A stretch of 42,093 nucleotides of DNA, taken from NCBI GenBank assembly GCA_025363585.1, contig JANYDN010000119.1, positions 1 to 42,093 on the forward strand. The letters run 5' to 3'. The translations under genes were made by a program, and so were the position numbers. Positions within the stretch are counted from its first letter, which is position 1. Each line of letters begins with the position of its first letter. Shown piece by piece: positions 41,819 through 42,093 of the stretch. Under the pieces are notes generated by a model. It was not told where the DNA came from. It made no database searches and worked only from the letters and a program-made list of their open reading frames with translations. Source of the DNA: Verrucomicrobiota bacterium (GTDB taxonomy: Bacteria > Verrucomicrobiota > Verrucomicrobiia > Limisphaerales > UBA9464).

Positions 41819-42093
41819 ATGCTACTTCCATCGCCCATGCATGGTCCCGTCCGCCGCGTCTTTGCCCGGGTAGGCGCGCTCGTTTGCCTCGGTTTCCGGG
41901 CGGCCGCCGGTCCGGCCGCCGTCCTCCCCGATCCACCCGCCGGACCCATCCATACCCTCGTCGCGGCCCAGCGATGGTTGCTCAAGAGTCCGGACGGGCT
42001 TCGTTTCGACGCTTCCGCGTTGCTCCGGCTTCCCGACGGCACGCTGCTCACGGTCAACGACAAGGCGCTTCCCCCGTGCCGGATCGATCTGGG
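41819..42093 (+). CDS. N-terminus of a secreted protein (cut by window end)
   Basis: The frame opens at ATG 41819 and runs off the window after 91 residues. It starts with a signal-peptide-like region (ARVGALVCLGFRAAAGPAA), then a segment with HTLVAAQRWLLKSPDGLRFD and LLRLPDGTLLTVNDKAL. The latter resembles the start of beta-propeller or phytase-like esterase proteins, but this is only a weak impression. A second ATG at 41837 is also possible as the start. The rest lies outside the window, so no function is assigned. Confidence 0.6.
   Translation, partial: MLLPSPMHGPVRRVFARVGALVCLGFRAAAGPAAVLPDPPAGPIHTLVAAQRWLLKSPDGLRFDASALLRLPDGTLLTVNDKALPPCRIDL

Overview
The window is GC-rich DNA from a Gram-negative bacterium, most likely a member of the Verrucomicrobia (PVC group). 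The evidence is a Kdo transferase and a TolC-type outer-membrane protein (so there is an outer membrane with LPS), a PEP-CTERM exported protein, LamG and CotH-type secreted proteins, a zinc-ribbon Hanks kinase next to an ECF-like sigma factor, GYF_2-type domains, and many short palindromic intergenic repeats. No rRNA, tRNA, CRISPR array, transposase or phage gene was recognised. All assignments are by reading the sequence; no database search was run.

Layout. 1-7.8 kb: an SDR oxidoreductase, Kdo transferase (waaA, minus), a GYF_2 membrane protein (minus), a repeat-filled gap, a PEP-CTERM protein, a CotH-family protein, then two decayed gene remnants. 8.1-10 kb: an ABC ATPase plus FtsX-like permease pair. 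10.2-13.5 kb (minus): two ABC-2-like permeases with no ATPase beside them. 13.7-18.6 kb (plus): a LamG/HExxH secreted protein, then a kinase with a Wzz-like C-terminal part followed by a sigma factor. 18.6-19.4 kb (minus): a two-gene cassette of unknown function (91-aa protein plus Cys-rich protein). 20-29.6 kb (minus): one operon-like run made of a large GATase-like membrane protein, one ABC ATPase and four paralogous permeases. 30-36.4 kb (plus): a TetR regulator, a DevC-like permease, an ATPase, an HlyD adaptor, a TolC channel and an MFS transporter, led by a promoter covered by two palindromic operators. 36.6-42.1 kb: nadA, a GYF-like/cyclic-nucleotide-binding fusion, a stand-alone CoaB-type protein (minus), a flippase-like membrane protein and a TIM-barrel protein sharing a 4-nt overlap (minus), rpsU (minus), and the start of a secreted protein cut by the window edge.

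The most unusual material is (i) six paralogous permeases built from two homologous halves, four of them sharing one ATPase gene; (ii) at least two families of dispersed palindromic elements (three copies of a 166-284 bp MITE-like element, two copies of a double-hairpin element); (iii) the Hanks kinase fused to a Wzz-like domain next to a sigma factor; and (iv) the small unknown cassette at 18.6-19.4 kb.
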